64,000 bases of DNA. It comes from DATJGR01 sp963780795 (GTDB lineage Bacteria > Pseudomonadota > Gammaproteobacteria > Pseudomonadales > Azotimanducaceae). A program made the translations under genes and the position numbers. Location: positions 248,001 through 312,000 of the forward strand of contig CAWADH010000005.1 in assembly GCA_963780795.1 (NCBI GenBank), written 5' to 3'. Of this stretch, positions 25,755 through 35,058 are shown piece by piece (position 1 is the stretch's first letter; each line of letters begins with the position of its first letter). Below the pieces are notes generated by a model. It did not search any database and was not told the origin of the DNA. It worked only from the letters and a program-made list of their open reading frames with translations.

Positions 25755-26681
25755 GTGAATCGACGCAGCCTGTTGACGACCACGGGCCTGATGACCGCCG
25801 GCGCCGGCATCGCGCTGACGGTCGCCGCAAACGAAACACACGCAACTTCCTCACCAACGCCGACGAGGCTCGACATGCACACCATCAAGACCAACGACGG
25901 AACGCAGCTGTACGCAAAGGAATGGGGCACCGGCGCACCGGTCGTTCTCGTGCACAGTTGGGCGCTGAACGGCGACATGTGGCAATACCAGACGGCGGAG
26001 TTCGCGAACCACGGACTGCGCTGCATCACCTACGACCGGCGCGGGCACGGATGCAGCGATCACCCCTCGTCCGGATACGACACCAACACGCTCGCTGACG
26101 ACCTCGCCAAGGTGATGGATTCGCTCGACGTTTCGAACGCGGTCCTGATCGGGCACTCGATGGGTTGCGGCGAAATCGTCCGCTATCTCGCACGGCACGG
26201 CTCCAGGCGAGTCGCGCGCATCGTGCTGCTGGCACCGACCACACCGTATCTGAAACAGACGCCCGACAATCCCGACGGCATTCCCGAGCAGGCATTCGAA
26301 GCGGTTCGCGCGGCGTGGATGGCCGACTTCCCGCAGTGGATCGCCGACAACACGGCACCGTTCTTCACGAAGGACACTTCCACCGCGATGCAGGTCTGGG
26401 CCACGTCGATGATGGAGCGCATGTCGCTGCCGATCGCGGTGGCGTGCAACCGCTCGATGGTAGATACCGACTTCCGCGCCGATCTGCGCGACGTCACCAC
26501 GCCGACGCTGCTGATACACGGCGACGCCGATGCATCCGCGCCGTTGCCGCTCACCGGCGCGCGCACGGCGAAGCTGCTGCCGAACTGTACGTTCAAGATC
26601 TACGAAGGCGCGCCGCACGGCCTGTTCCTGACGCACCGCCAGCGATTGAACGCCGACATCCTGCAATTCATCGGAGCGTGA
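25755..26681 (+). CDS. Exported alpha/beta hydrolase (non-haem haloperoxidase-like)
   Basis: A 308-aa protein. The N-terminus (NRRSLLTTTGLMTAGAGIALTV) has a twin-arginine-like pair followed by a hydrophobic segment, so export through Tat is possible. The hydrolase core has the nucleophile elbow GHSMGCGE, the acid in GDADASAPL and the His in GAPHGLFLTH, and YDRRGHGCSDHP typical of the perhydrolase/arylesterase group. It starts at GTG. The next gene begins 4 bases after its stop, so it shares a transcript with the monooxygenase-like and thioesterase genes that follow. Confidence 0.85.
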   Translation: MNRRSLLTTTGLMTAGAGIALTVAANETHATSSPTPTRLDMHTIKTNDGTQLYAKEWGTGAPVVLVHSWALNGDMWQYQTAEFANHGLRCITYDRRGHGCSDHPSSGYDTNTLADDLAKVMDSLDVSNAVLIGHSMGCGEIVRYLARHGSRRVARIVLLAPTTPYLKQTPDNPDGIPEQAFEAVRAAWMADFPQWIADNTAPFFTKDTSTAMQVWATSMMERMSLPIAVACNRSMVDTDFRADLRDVTTPTLLIHGDADASAPLPLTGARTAKLLPNCTFKIYEGAPHGLFLTHRQRLNADILQFIGA

Positions 26682-26685
26682 ATCG

Positions 26686-27006
26686 ATGGCGGCCGACGAC
26701 CTGGTCTTCTACGTGCAGTTGCGAGTGAAGCCTGACCGGATCGATGCGTGGCGTCGCGCCGTGGCCGAGATCATCGAACGCATGTCGGCGGAAGACAGCT
26801 TCGTGGCATGCTATCTCCATCGAGACGCACAGGACGAATGTCTGTTCACCTTGTACGAACGATGGCGTGAAGCGAGCGTGGAAGCGTTTCTCGCGCACCA
26901 GGACAAACCGTATCGAAGAGACTACGAGGCGAAGCTGCCCGATCTTTTGCAGAAGCCGCGCGACGCGGCCGTACTGAGACCGTTGGGCGAGTGGCACAAG
27001 GAGTAA
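26686..27006 (+). CDS. Antibiotic biosynthesis monooxygenase (ABM) domain protein
   Basis: A 106-aa single ABM (ferredoxin-like) domain, with the pattern FYVQLRVKPDRIDAWRRAV at the N-terminus, then DSFVACYLHRD and FTLYERWREASVEAFLAHQDKPY. Proteins of this fold act as cofactor-free oxygenases or as quinol monooxygenases; many have no known substrate. It is the middle gene of the hydrolase-ABM-thioesterase run, with 4- and 3-base gaps. Confidence 0.85.
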   Translation: MAADDLVFYVQLRVKPDRIDAWRRAVAEIIERMSAEDSFVACYLHRDAQDECLFTLYERWREASVEAFLAHQDKPYRRDYEAKLPDLLQKPRDAAVLRPLGEWHKE

Positions 27007-27009
27007 CCG

Positions 27010-27414
27010 ATGCAATCGGCACACGACATACAGCAACTGTTCGAACCCATGCTGCCCGGACTCCTGGGCATCGAGTTCACCGAGGTCTCACAGGAACGCG
27101 TCGCAGCCACCATGAAGGTGCGGCCCGACCTCTGCACGAGCGGCGGCATCCTTCACGGCGGCTCGATCATGGCGTTCGCCGATACGCTCGGCGCCGTCGG
27201 CACGTCGGTGAATCTCGAAGCCGGCTCTGGCACAACGACCGTCGAATCGAGCACGAAGTTCCTGGCGTCGGCGCCCGTCGGAACGACCGTGACCGCAGAG
27301 TGCGCGCCATTCCATCGCGGCCGCACGACCATGGTCTGGCAAACGCAGATCCGCAACGAAGCCGGCAAGCTGTGCGCGGTGGTGACACAGACGCAGCTGG
27401 TGCTGAAACGCTGA
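27010..27414 (+). CDS. PaaI-family hotdog thioesterase
   Basis: A 134-aa hotdog-fold protein with the PaaI/YdiI signature LHGGSIMAFADTLGAVG near residue 47 and VESSTKFLASAPVGTTVTAE after it. These enzymes hydrolyse acyl- or aryl-CoA thioesters. AAGGAG lies 6 bases before the ATG, and the gene starts 3 bases after the ABM gene stop, so it is cotranscribed. The substrate is unknown; the context suggests an aromatic-CoA intermediate. Confidence 0.9.
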   Translation: MQSAHDIQQLFEPMLPGLLGIEFTEVSQERVAATMKVRPDLCTSGGILHGGSIMAFADTLGAVGTSVNLEAGSGTTTVESSTKFLASAPVGTTVTAECAPFHRGRTTMVWQTQIRNEAGKLCAVVTQTQLVLKR

Positions 27415-27427
27415 TTTGCCGCGTCAC

Positions 27428-28126
27428 ATGGCGCGGCCCGGTCGAGTCGTTGGAGCGGTCGTTGCGGGCGTCATTCTACTGGTCGGCGGCGCCACATGGG
27501 ACGCGGCGTTCCGCGCCCCATCGCCGCATCGGTTACCGCTTCCGTCCAGCCTCATCTCCGCGGAATCCGCGACGGGGACGCAGCTGCTCTCGCACAGCGC
27601 GTTCACCGCAGACGACGCCGACCTGACCCGCGCTTTCGAGGCGCAGTCGCGCGCCGCCTACTGCGGCGTCGCCAGTTCCGTCATCGTCCTCAACGCGCTG
27701 CGGCCCGGCATCACACTGACACAATCGAGCGTCTTTCCGAACGTATCGGCCGAACTGCGTACGACATTCGGCGGAATGACGCTGGCGCAACTCGCCGAAC
27801 TGCTCCGCGCCAACGGCGCAACCGTCACCATGACCTACGCGTCGGACTCGAACATCGACGCCTTCCGCAGCATCGCGCGCCAGAACCTCCAGACCCCGCA
27901 CGACTTCATGCTCGTCAATTACGAACGCGGCGCACTCGGTCAGACGAAGTCCGGCCACATCTCACCCCTCGCCGCCTACGCCGACCAAACCGACCGCCTG
28001 CTGATCCTCGACGTGGCCGCCTACAAATACCCACCCGTCTGGGTCGCCACCCCCGACCTGTGGAACGCGATGAACACGCTCGACCCTACCTCCAAGCACA
28101 CCCGCGGCTTCGTTACCGTCCGGTAG
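27428..28126 (+). CDS. Phytochelatin synthase-like protein
   Basis: A 232-aa protein with an N-terminal membrane helix or uncleaved signal (VVGAVVAGVILLVGGATWDAAF) and a papain-like phytochelatin synthase domain. The triad is Cys79 (RAAYCGVASSVIVLNAL), His177 (KSGHISPLAAYA) and Asp195 (LILDVAAYKYPP). Bacterial homologues mainly cleave glutathione to gamma-glutamylcysteine rather than making phytochelatins. The ATG at 27428 is used; a TTG at 27416 is in frame. It follows the thioesterase after 13 bases. The substrate side faces the periplasm if the helix is an anchor. Confidence 0.85.
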   Translation: MARPGRVVGAVVAGVILLVGGATWDAAFRAPSPHRLPLPSSLISAESATGTQLLSHSAFTADDADLTRAFEAQSRAAYCGVASSVIVLNALRPGITLTQSSVFPNVSAELRTTFGGMTLAQLAELLRANGATVTMTYASDSNIDAFRSIARQNLQTPHDFMLVNYERGALGQTKSGHISPLAAYADQTDRLLILDVAAYKYPPVWVATPDLWNAMNTLDPTSKHTRGFVTVR

Positions 28127-28182
28127 CTCCCAACGACCCAACTACGTCGCACATTCATCGCAGTGAAACGAACCACCGACCA

Positions 28183-28294
28183 GGCGGAGGTGCGCGTCTG
28201 TTGCGGAGGGCCCTCCGCGGCCAGGGATGGCCGCGGCTCGGAGCGCCCAGGGATGGCTCGAGCGTGCCCGACGCAGCACACACGCACCTCCGCC
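28183..28294. repeat. 112-bp imperfect inverted repeat with nested hairpins
   Basis: The ends GGCGGAGGTGCG and CGCACCTCCGCC are perfect 12-bp inverted repeats, and similarity continues inward and, weakly, outward. Inside lie a 16-bp palindrome, GCGGAGGGCCCTCCGC (28203-28218), and a hairpin CGCGGCCA-GGGA-TGGCCGCG (28216-28235). AGGGATGG occurs twice. It fills the 255-base gap before the next gene and has the look of a dispersed intergenic hairpin element (REP- or MITE-like). No second copy was noticed in this window. It could also act as a terminator. Confidence 0.65.
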
Positions 28295-28381
28295 ACGTTC
28301 GAAGCTCCTTTCCACCACGCGCGATTGCCGCCAAATTTTGAATGCGTTATAAGATTGACAACCCCCGAACCCGACGCCGCC

Positions 28382-29536
28382 ATGTCCGATACCTACGTTC
28401 TCGAGATCCCCGAACAGCTCACCATCGAACCGTCCACGCGCCGTGTGCCGCAGGCCGCCCGGCGAGTGTGGCCGGCCGGCACCGTCATCGTCTCGGCCGA
28501 CAGCCACCTGATCGAGCAGGACTACTGGCACGCCGGCTTTCCGGCCGACAAGAAGGAACAGGCGCCGCGGATGGTGTTCGAAAACGGCCGCTTCGATTTC
28601 AGCATCGGCGAGAAATCGATGACGCCGCCGGAGATCGCGGACTTTCTGTGCCGCTCGATGGAATGCACGCCGGGGCTGAACGACGTTCAGGCGCGGCTGA
28701 AAGACCTCGACGTCGAAGGTGTAGAGAAGGAATTGATCTTCCCGCAGCGGTTGTTCGGTCTCTTCATGTTCGGCGAGATGCAGAACCGCGAAGAGGTGTT
28801 CGGTCTCTATAACGAAGCGATCGCGCGACGCTGCGCCGAGGCGCCGGGCCGGCTGTATCCGGTGATGGTGCCGAACTATTGGGACATGTCGAAAGCGAAG
28901 GAGTCGGTCGAACGCTGCAAAGCGCTCGGCGCGCGCGGCCTCATGGTTCCGCTGAAGCCCGGCAAGGATGTCGACGGCAAGACGATCCACTACAACCACG
29001 GCCGGATGGATCCGTTGTACGAAGCGATCGCCGACAGCGGCATCCCCCTGATCTTCCATATCGGCGAAGCCATTCCGTCGGCGATGCCGGGAGCGGCAGG
29101 CATCGGTGTGGTGACCCAGATGCAGGGCTTTCGCCTGCAATGGTCGCAACTGACGTTCGGCGGAATATTCGACCGGTTTCCCGCGCTGAAGGTCGTGTTC
29201 GTGGAAGGCGGTCTGGCATGGATCGCGAGCATGCTGCACGACGCCGACATGGTCGCCACGCACTTCAAGGACGCGCTCAATCCGAAACTCGCGCACCCGC
29301 CGAGCTGGTACTGGAAGCACCACTGCTACGCAACGTTCATGACCGATCCGGTCGGGCTCTCGCTACTCGACAGGATCGGACCGGAAACCTGCATGTGGTC
29401 GTCGGACTATCCGCACACCGAGAGCACGTTCGGCTATACGCGCAGCTCGATCCAGGCGGTGTTCGATGCGACCAGCATCGAGAACGCGCAGAAGATCGTC
29501 GGCAAAACGGCGCTCGCGCTGTTCCGCATGGACTGA
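28382..29536 (+). CDS. Amidohydrolase-2 family metal-dependent hydrolase
   Basis: A 384-aa TIM-barrel hydrolase of the amidohydrolase-2 type. Landmarks are SADSHLIEQD at residue about 38 (first metal ligands), PLIFHIGEAI for the central His, and WSSDYPHTESTF for the catalytic Asp. Close relatives are decarboxylases and hydrolases of aromatic acids. The ATG at 28382 was chosen because upstream codons lie in the repeat element. It ends directly against the convergent EthD gene. Confidence 0.9.
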   Translation: MSDTYVLEIPEQLTIEPSTRRVPQAARRVWPAGTVIVSADSHLIEQDYWHAGFPADKKEQAPRMVFENGRFDFSIGEKSMTPPEIADFLCRSMECTPGLNDVQARLKDLDVEGVEKELIFPQRLFGLFMFGEMQNREEVFGLYNEAIARRCAEAPGRLYPVMVPNYWDMSKAKESVERCKALGARGLMVPLKPGKDVDGKTIHYNHGRMDPLYEAIADSGIPLIFHIGEAIPSAMPGAAGIGVVTQMQGFRLQWSQLTFGGIFDRFPALKVVFVEGGLAWIASMLHDADMVATHFKDALNPKLAHPPSWYWKHHCYATFMTDPVGLSLLDRIGPETCMWSSDYPHTESTFGYTRSSIQAVFDATSIENAQKIVGKTALALFRMD

Positions 29537-30286
29537 CTACGGGATGCCGATCATCTCGGTGCGACCGCGTAGCGCGAGTGTGGCTTCGCCCTCGACCCAG
29601 CGTTCCATGCCGTCGGGTTTGATCGTTTCGCGATAACGCCTCCAGCCCGAGTCGTCGGGGAAATACAGCTCGGCCATTCCGGCATAGGGTTCGTTCGCTG
29701 GATCGAGGCTGTGACTCACCACGTAGCGGAATCCGTCGACCTTGCGCATCACATTCGTCACGTTCGGCACGTGCACGTTCAGCCAATGCTCGAACAGCTC
29801 GTCGAACGGCGTTGCCGGCTTGGCTTTGACCAGAAACGTCATCTTGAAGAAGCCCGAGCGCGTGCACGGAAACGGCGCGTTGAGCGTCAGCGGGCGCACG
29901 GGCAGATGCTCAGAGCCGTCGATCACCACGTACTCCTTCGTCGCCCAACCGACATACGGCTCTGCCTTTTCCTGAAACGAATCGCGCGGCGTGGTGCCGG
30001 TGGGCGTTTTCGGCTTCGGCAATGCCTGATCCCACCAGAGCTGCGCGGCGCCGTCCCACGGATGCTCGCCGGCCGCGTTTGCGTCGAACAACGTCGCGAT
30101 GTAGCGGCGCGCGTGCATACGACCGGCCGCAGCCGCGTCGTGCTGCGACTTGATCACCAGCGGCATGTGATTGGCGAACCAGTGCACCAACAGTTCTTCT
30201 CGGGTCGCCCCTTCGCGCCGCTTGATCAGGTAGATCATCTTCGCGCCGGACGTCGCCGGCGGTTGACCGGATTTGCGTTTTGCCAC
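29537..30286 (-). CDS. EthD domain protein (two copies)
   Basis: A 249-aa protein with two EthD-type ferredoxin-like domains. The first is MIYLIKRREGATREELLVHW with NHMPLV; the second, KMTFLVKAKPATPFDELFEHW with VHVPNV. EthD-like proteins accompany cytochrome P450 or ring-cleavage genes in ether and aromatic degradation, where their exact function is unclear. The GTG at 30286 was chosen because GGAGG ends 5 bases before it; another GTG at 30292 would overlap that site. Confidence 0.88.
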   Translation of the reverse strand: MAKRKSGQPPATSGAKMIYLIKRREGATREELLVHWFANHMPLVIKSQHDAAAAGRMHARRYIATLFDANAAGEHPWDGAAQLWWDQALPKPKTPTGTTPRDSFQEKAEPYVGWATKEYVVIDGSEHLPVRPLTLNAPFPCTRSGFFKMTFLVKAKPATPFDELFEHWLNVHVPNVTNVMRKVDGFRYVVSHSLDPANEPYAGMAELYFPDDSGWRRYRETIKPDGMERWVEGEATLALRGRTEMIGIP

Positions 30287-30410
30287 GAGCACCTCCTTCG
30301 ATCCGTTCCAATTGCTGCCGACCGTTTTGCCGATGACGGCGCTATGGCAGTCTACCGCTGGGAACCTACAGCAACTGTGTGATTACGAACCGGTATGCAC
30401 TGAGGCAATC

Positions 30411-31148
30411 GTGAGCGCCACCGTTTATGACGAGCACGTCCGGTTCTACCTGAACTTCGTGGACCGCGGTCTGAGCGATCCGCGCGATCTCCGCCATCAC
30501 CTCGTTCGGCGTTTCGAAGCGCTGGTCGGCGAACGCATCCGCGATGCAACCGTGCTCGATGTGGCGTGCGGCGAAGGCTACCTGTCGCGCCACTTCGCCG
30601 CGTTGGGCCCACGACAGGTCCTCGGCGTCGATCTCTCGACCGCCCTCGTCGACGTGGCGAGGCAGCGCAGCTTCAGTCGGCTGTGCGCGTTTCGCGTCGA
30701 CGACGCGCAGCGTCTCGCGACGGTCGCGGATGGAAGCGTCGACGTCGCACTGTCGCAACTCGCGCTGATGGACATCGCCGATCATCGGGCGATGTTTCTC
30801 GCCGTGCATCGCGTGCTGAAGCACCAGGGCGTCTTCGGGTTCTCGTTGCTGCATCCGTGCTTCGAAGGACCGTTCCGCCTGCCGGACGAGCCGCAATTCA
30901 CCAAAGACGATTCCGGCGTGGACGTTGCGGTCGCGGTGCGCCGCTATGCCACCGAAGGGCATTGGCAATCCGGCGGGTCCGGGGTGCGTGGTCACATGGG
31001 CGCCTACCATCGCACGCTCGCGACTCTGATCAACGATCTGATCGGCGCCGGATTTGTGCTCGAACGCCTGGAAGAGCCGGTGCAGGATGGCAACGGTCTC
31101 GCCTCGCAGGTGCCGCGCTATCTGCTGGTGACGGCGCATCGCGCCTGA
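30411..31148 (+). CDS. Class I SAM-dependent methyltransferase
   Basis: A 245-aa protein with the methyltransferase motif I VLDVACGEGYLSRH near residue 45 and motif II VLGVDLS. The later QLALMDIADHRAMFLAVHRVLKHQG segment is typical of small-molecule methyltransferases of the ubiquinone/menaquinone type. The GTG at 30411 has GAGG 5 bases upstream and gives the usual N-terminus (SATVYDEHV); an ATG at 30333 in the same frame has no such site. The methyl acceptor is unknown. Confidence 0.82.
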   Translation: MSATVYDEHVRFYLNFVDRGLSDPRDLRHHLVRRFEALVGERIRDATVLDVACGEGYLSRHFAALGPRQVLGVDLSTALVDVARQRSFSRLCAFRVDDAQRLATVADGSVDVALSQLALMDIADHRAMFLAVHRVLKHQGVFGFSLLHPCFEGPFRLPDEPQFTKDDSGVDVAVAVRRYATEGHWQSGGSGVRGHMGAYHRTLATLINDLIGAGFVLERLEEPVQDGNGLASQVPRYLLVTAHRA

Positions 31149-31226
31149 CCGCCTCAAAACAGCAAGCGCTGCACTGTCGCGACGGTGAGCGTCGCTTAGC
31201 ATCCCGTCGTACCAACGGAAACACCG

Positions 31227-32102
31227 ATGCGGCCGAGCACGAGCCATCGATACCTCGAACGAATCGAACGCGTGGTCGACGCGCTGTTGTCCGCGCCCGC
31301 GGCTGATCACAGTGTCGAAAGTCTTGCGGCGGTAGCGAACATGTCGGCGTATCACTTTCATCGCGTGTTTCGCACCGTCATGGGCGAGACGGTGAACACG
31401 ACGATGCGGCGCGTGCGGCTCAGCCTGGCGGCCGATCGACTCGCTAGCGGAAGCGAGCCCATCGGCCGCATTGCGGAGTCTGCAGGTTATGAGAGCCCAC
31501 AGGCGTTCGCTCGCGCATTTCGCGGCTTCACACGAACGGCACCCGTGGAATACCGGCGTCGGTACAGCAATGCCGGCCGAGCGGTGCGCCAGAGTCCAAC
31601 CGTTGGCATGGTGTTCGACGGCACGATCGACATCGTCGACGAACCGGCGCGTCGCGTCCTGGCGATGCGCCACGACGGGCCGATCGTGTCGATTCCCAAC
31701 AGCTCACGCCGCTGCTGGCGATGGTTGTTGCGCAGCGCACTGTTGCCGCGTGTGCGCGAAAGGATCGGCGTCGCATTCCTGGATCGGGCAGAGACCAAGG
31801 GATTCCGCTACTACTGCGCTGTCGTCGTCGACGCAGACGATCGCGTCTTTCCCGACGTCACGGCGCTGTCGCTGCCCGGCGGGCGCTACGCGCGATACCG
31901 GCTGCGCGGACCTGCATCGCTGATCGCGCCGACGTTCTACGCGATACAACGCGAATGGCTACCGCGCAGCGGGTTCGAGTTCGACGACGGACCCGCGGTC
32001 CGGCCGTTGCTCGAGCGATACGTCGACGATGCGCTGACGCGGGCCTACGATGGCCCGATCACCGATCTGTTGCTGCCGGTGCGTCCACTAACGATTCTCT
32101 AA
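31227..32102 (+). CDS. AraC-family regulator with GyrI-like effector domain
   Basis: A 291-aa protein with the AraC helix-turn-helix at the N-terminus (ESLAAVANMSAYHFHRVFRTVMG; IGRIAESAGYESPQAFARAFRGFT) and a GyrI-like/Rob-type small-molecule domain in the C-terminal 150 residues (VDEPARRVLAMRHDGP; GRYARYRLRG). This is the Rob/SoxS-like layout with effector domain. It lies 13 bases before the secreted amidohydrolase and may be cotranscribed with it. Confidence 0.9.
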   Translation: MRPSTSHRYLERIERVVDALLSAPAADHSVESLAAVANMSAYHFHRVFRTVMGETVNTTMRRVRLSLAADRLASGSEPIGRIAESAGYESPQAFARAFRGFTRTAPVEYRRRYSNAGRAVRQSPTVGMVFDGTIDIVDEPARRVLAMRHDGPIVSIPNSSRRCWRWLLRSALLPRVRERIGVAFLDRAETKGFRYYCAVVVDADDRVFPDVTALSLPGGRYARYRLRGPASLIAPTFYAIQREWLPRSGFEFDDGPAVRPLLERYVDDALTRAYDGPITDLLLPVRPLTIL

Positions 32103-32115
32103 AGGGGAAGTCACG

Positions 32116-33363
32116 ATGTGTACGATCGCCCGATCGCTGGCGCTGATTCTGATCTGCGCAGCCGCAACCGCGCATGCCGATACGCTCGTGCTGCGCGGCG
32201 CAACCGTGTACGTCGACCCGCAGTCGACGCCGCTGCGCGACACCAACGTGATCGTCAGCGATGGCAGCATCACGGCGGTAGGCGTTGATGCCCCCGCAGG
32301 CGCGCGCGAACTCGACTGCCGGGGTCTCACCGTGGTCGCCGGTCTGCACAACAGCCACGTGCACTTCCTGGGGCCGGAGTGGACGGGCGCGGCGCAATTG
32401 CCGGCAGACGCGCTCGCCGCGCAGCTGGTCGCGATGCTGACGCGATACGGCTTCACGTCGGTGTTCGACACCGGCTCGCTTCTGGACGACACGCTCGCGC
32501 TGCGCAAACGCATCGAGTCGGGCGAGATTGCGGGGCCGCGCATTCTCACCGCCGGCGAACCGCTGTTTCCGCCGGACGGCATTCCGATCTACCTGCGCGG
32601 CCTGCCGCCGGACCTGCTGAAGCTGATGAAGGAGCCAGCATCCACCGACGAAGCGGTGGCCGCCGTGGATGCGAATCTCGATCGGGGCGCCGACGCGGTG
32701 AAGCTGTTCACTGGCGCGATCATGGGCAACGACGTCGTCAAGCCGATGTCGGTCGCGATCGCGCAGGCCGCAGTTGCGGAAGCCCATCGGCGCGGCGTTC
32801 CGGTATTCGCGCATCCGTCCAACTCCGAAGGCGCGACGATTGCGGTCCAAGCGGGTGTCGACGTGCTGGCGCATACCAATTCCCAGGGCTGGACGCCGGC
32901 GCTGGTCGCGTCGATGGTCGAACATCGAACGGCGCTGATACCCACGCTGAAGCTATGGTCCTACGAAGCCGCGCGGCAACAGGCGAGCGCGGCCGAGAGT
33001 GATGCCTTCACGGGCGAAGCCATGGCCGAGCTGACCGCCTTCACGAAGAGCGGTGGCGAAACGCTGTTCGGCACCGACGTCGGCTACATGCGCGACTTCG
33101 ATCCGGCAGACGAGTACGCGCTGATGGCACGCGCCGGCATGACGCCGATGCAGATTCTCGCGTCGCTCACCTCCGTGCCGGCCGCGCGCTTTCAGAAGAC
33201 ACTGAAACTCGGGCGCGTCGCTACCGGATACGCCGCCGATCTGACCGTGCTGGACGGCGACCCGGCGCGCGACGTCACGGCGTTTGCGCACGTCCGCTAC
33301 ACGCTGCGCGACGGGCGGCTCATCTACGACGCGCGCGCCGCCGCCCCGCAGAAACCGCAATAA
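32116..33363 (+). CDS. Exported amidohydrolase (imidazolonepropionase-like)
   Basis: A 415-aa metal-dependent hydrolase with a signal peptide (IARSLALILICAAATAHAD). The core shows the HxH pair in NSHVHFLGPE (metal site), Lys in DAVKLFTGAI (usually carboxylated), His in PVFAHPSNSEGA and DVLAHT, and Asp in FGTDVGYMRDF. C-terminal ADLTVLDGDP is standard for the family. GGGG lies close upstream of the ATG. The signal peptide places it in the periplasm, unlike the related gene at 36957-38192. The substrate is unknown. Confidence 0.88.
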   Translation: MCTIARSLALILICAAATAHADTLVLRGATVYVDPQSTPLRDTNVIVSDGSITAVGVDAPAGARELDCRGLTVVAGLHNSHVHFLGPEWTGAAQLPADALAAQLVAMLTRYGFTSVFDTGSLLDDTLALRKRIESGEIAGPRILTAGEPLFPPDGIPIYLRGLPPDLLKLMKEPASTDEAVAAVDANLDRGADAVKLFTGAIMGNDVVKPMSVAIAQAAVAEAHRRGVPVFAHPSNSEGATIAVQAGVDVLAHTNSQGWTPALVASMVEHRTALIPTLKLWSYEAARQQASAAESDAFTGEAMAELTAFTKSGGETLFGTDVGYMRDFDPADEYALMARAGMTPMQILASLTSVPAARFQKTLKLGRVATGYAADLTVLDGDPARDVTAFAHVRYTLRDGRLIYDARAAAPQKPQ

Positions 33364-33529
33364 AGGGCAGGCTGCGGTTCTGATCCGACGGCCCGACGAT
33401 CGCTCTAGCGGGCGGTCGGCAGATGGGACAGAATCCACCCTCCGCACGCGGGACGTTTTCCGGGCCTTTTCAGGTCCGCAGCCCGCGTCACGAACCGCCC
33501 ACGCAGATGGGTCAGATTAGGGAGTGAGC

Positions 33530-34960
33530 ATGAAGAACGAGCGCAATTTCTACATCGATGGCAAATGGGTCACGCCGCACAGCACCAAGACCCTCGACGT
33601 CCTGAACCCCGCGAACGAAGAGGTGATCGGCACGATCACGCTGGGCGATCAGGAAGACGTGAACCGCGCGGTTGCCGCCGCGAAGAAAGCTTTCCAGACA
33701 TTCTCGAAGACGACGGTCGAAGAACGCGCCGCGCTGCTCGAGAAGATCATCGCCGCGTACCAGAAGCGCATGCCCGACATCGGCGCAACCGTCTCCAAGG
33801 AAATGGGCGCACCGATCGGTCTCGCAAACATGGCGCAGGCACCGGCCGGGCTCGGCCATATCGCGTACACGCTGAACGCGATGAAGACCTTCAAGTGGGA
33901 AGAAGACAAAGGCCGCAACCGCATCGTTCACGAACCGATCGGCGTATGCGCGCTGATCACGCCGTGGAACTGGCCGCTGAACCAGATCGCCGCGAAGGTT
34001 GCGCCCGCGATCGCTGCCGGTTGCACCATGATCCTGAAGCCCACCGAGATCGCACCGCTGAACGCGATCATCTTCGCCGAAGTGATGGACGAAGCCGGCG
34101 TACCCCCCGGCGTGTTCAACCTGGTGAACGGCGACGGTCCCGGCGTTGGCGTTGCGTTGTCGTCGCACCCGGACGTGGACATGGTGTCGTTCACCGGTTC
34201 GACGCGCGCCGGCATCTCGGTCGCGCAGAACGCGGCACCGACGGTCAAGCGCGTCACCCAGGAACTCGGCGGCAAGTCGGCGAACATCCTGCTGGACGAT
34301 GCCGATTTCCCGAAGGCCGTCGCGCAAGGCATGGGTTCGTGCGTGCTGAACAGCGGCCAGTCGTGTAACGCGCCGACGCGGATGCTGGTGCCGATCAAGC
34401 GGATGGACGAAGCCGCGGCGATCGCGAAGGCGGCGGCGATGGCCGCGAAGGTCGGCGACCCGGCGAAGACGGACACTAACGTGGGTCCGGTGGTTTCGAA
34501 AGTGCAGTGGAACAAGATCCAGGGTCTCATCAAGAAGGGCATCGAAGAAGGCGCCAAACTCGAGTGCGGCGGCGAAGGTCTGCCCGAAGGTCTCAACCAC
34601 GGCTACTTCGTGAAGCCGACGGTGTTCTCGCACGTCACCAACGAAATGACGATTGCGCGCGAAGAGATCTTCGGACCGGTGCTGTCGATCATCGGCTACA
34701 AAGACGATGCCGACGCAGTGCGCATCGCCAACGACACGCTGTACGGCTTGTCGGGCTACGTGCAATCGAAGGATCTCGACCGTGCGCGCAACGTGGCGCG
34801 GCAGATCCGCGCCGGCAACATCCACGTGAACGGCGCAGGCGTAGACCCGGGCGCACCGTTCGGCGGCTACAAGCAGTCCGGCAACGGTCGCGAGTTCAGC
34901 GAATGGGGTCTCGAAGAGTTCCTCGAGACGAAAGCCATCCTGGGCTACAACGCGGCTTGA
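33530..34960 (+). CDS. NAD(P)-dependent aldehyde dehydrogenase
   Basis: A 476-aa aldehyde dehydrogenase. Catalytic Cys279 is in NSGQSCNAPTR and Glu245 in TQELGGKSANI. TPWNWPLNQIAAKVAPA and FTGSTRAGISV mark the cofactor site. It oxidises aldehydes to carboxylic acids. The ATG at 33530, with GGAG 5 bases before it, was chosen over the GTG at 33524. It stands alone behind a 166-base gap and ends before a strong terminator. The context suggests a catabolic aldehyde. Confidence 0.95.
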   Translation: MKNERNFYIDGKWVTPHSTKTLDVLNPANEEVIGTITLGDQEDVNRAVAAAKKAFQTFSKTTVEERAALLEKIIAAYQKRMPDIGATVSKEMGAPIGLANMAQAPAGLGHIAYTLNAMKTFKWEEDKGRNRIVHEPIGVCALITPWNWPLNQIAAKVAPAIAAGCTMILKPTEIAPLNAIIFAEVMDEAGVPPGVFNLVNGDGPGVGVALSSHPDVDMVSFTGSTRAGISVAQNAAPTVKRVTQELGGKSANILLDDADFPKAVAQGMGSCVLNSGQSCNAPTRMLVPIKRMDEAAAIAKAAAMAAKVGDPAKTDTNVGPVVSKVQWNKIQGLIKKGIEEGAKLECGGEGLPEGLNHGYFVKPTVFSHVTNEMTIAREEIFGPVLSIIGYKDDADAVRIANDTLYGLSGYVQSKDLDRARNVARQIRAGNIHVNGAGVDPGAPFGGYKQSGNGREFSEWGLEEFLETKAILGYNAA

Positions 34961-34997
34961 TCGAGTTGTTGGGGTTCTTGTGAACCCCGTTTGATAC

Positions 34998-35030
34998 GAA
35001 GGCGCGTCAACTGACGCGCCTTCTGTTTTT
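34998..35030 (+). terminator. Intrinsic terminator after aldehyde dehydrogenase
   Basis: GAAGGCGCGTCA and TGACGCGCCTTC form a perfect stem (12 bp, with a realistic loop of about 6 bases) followed by TGTTTTT. It is placed 37 bases after the stop and 28 bases before the next gene. Confidence 0.92.
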
Positions 35031-35058
35031 CTACGGCGCCTTTTCTACGGAGAGCATC

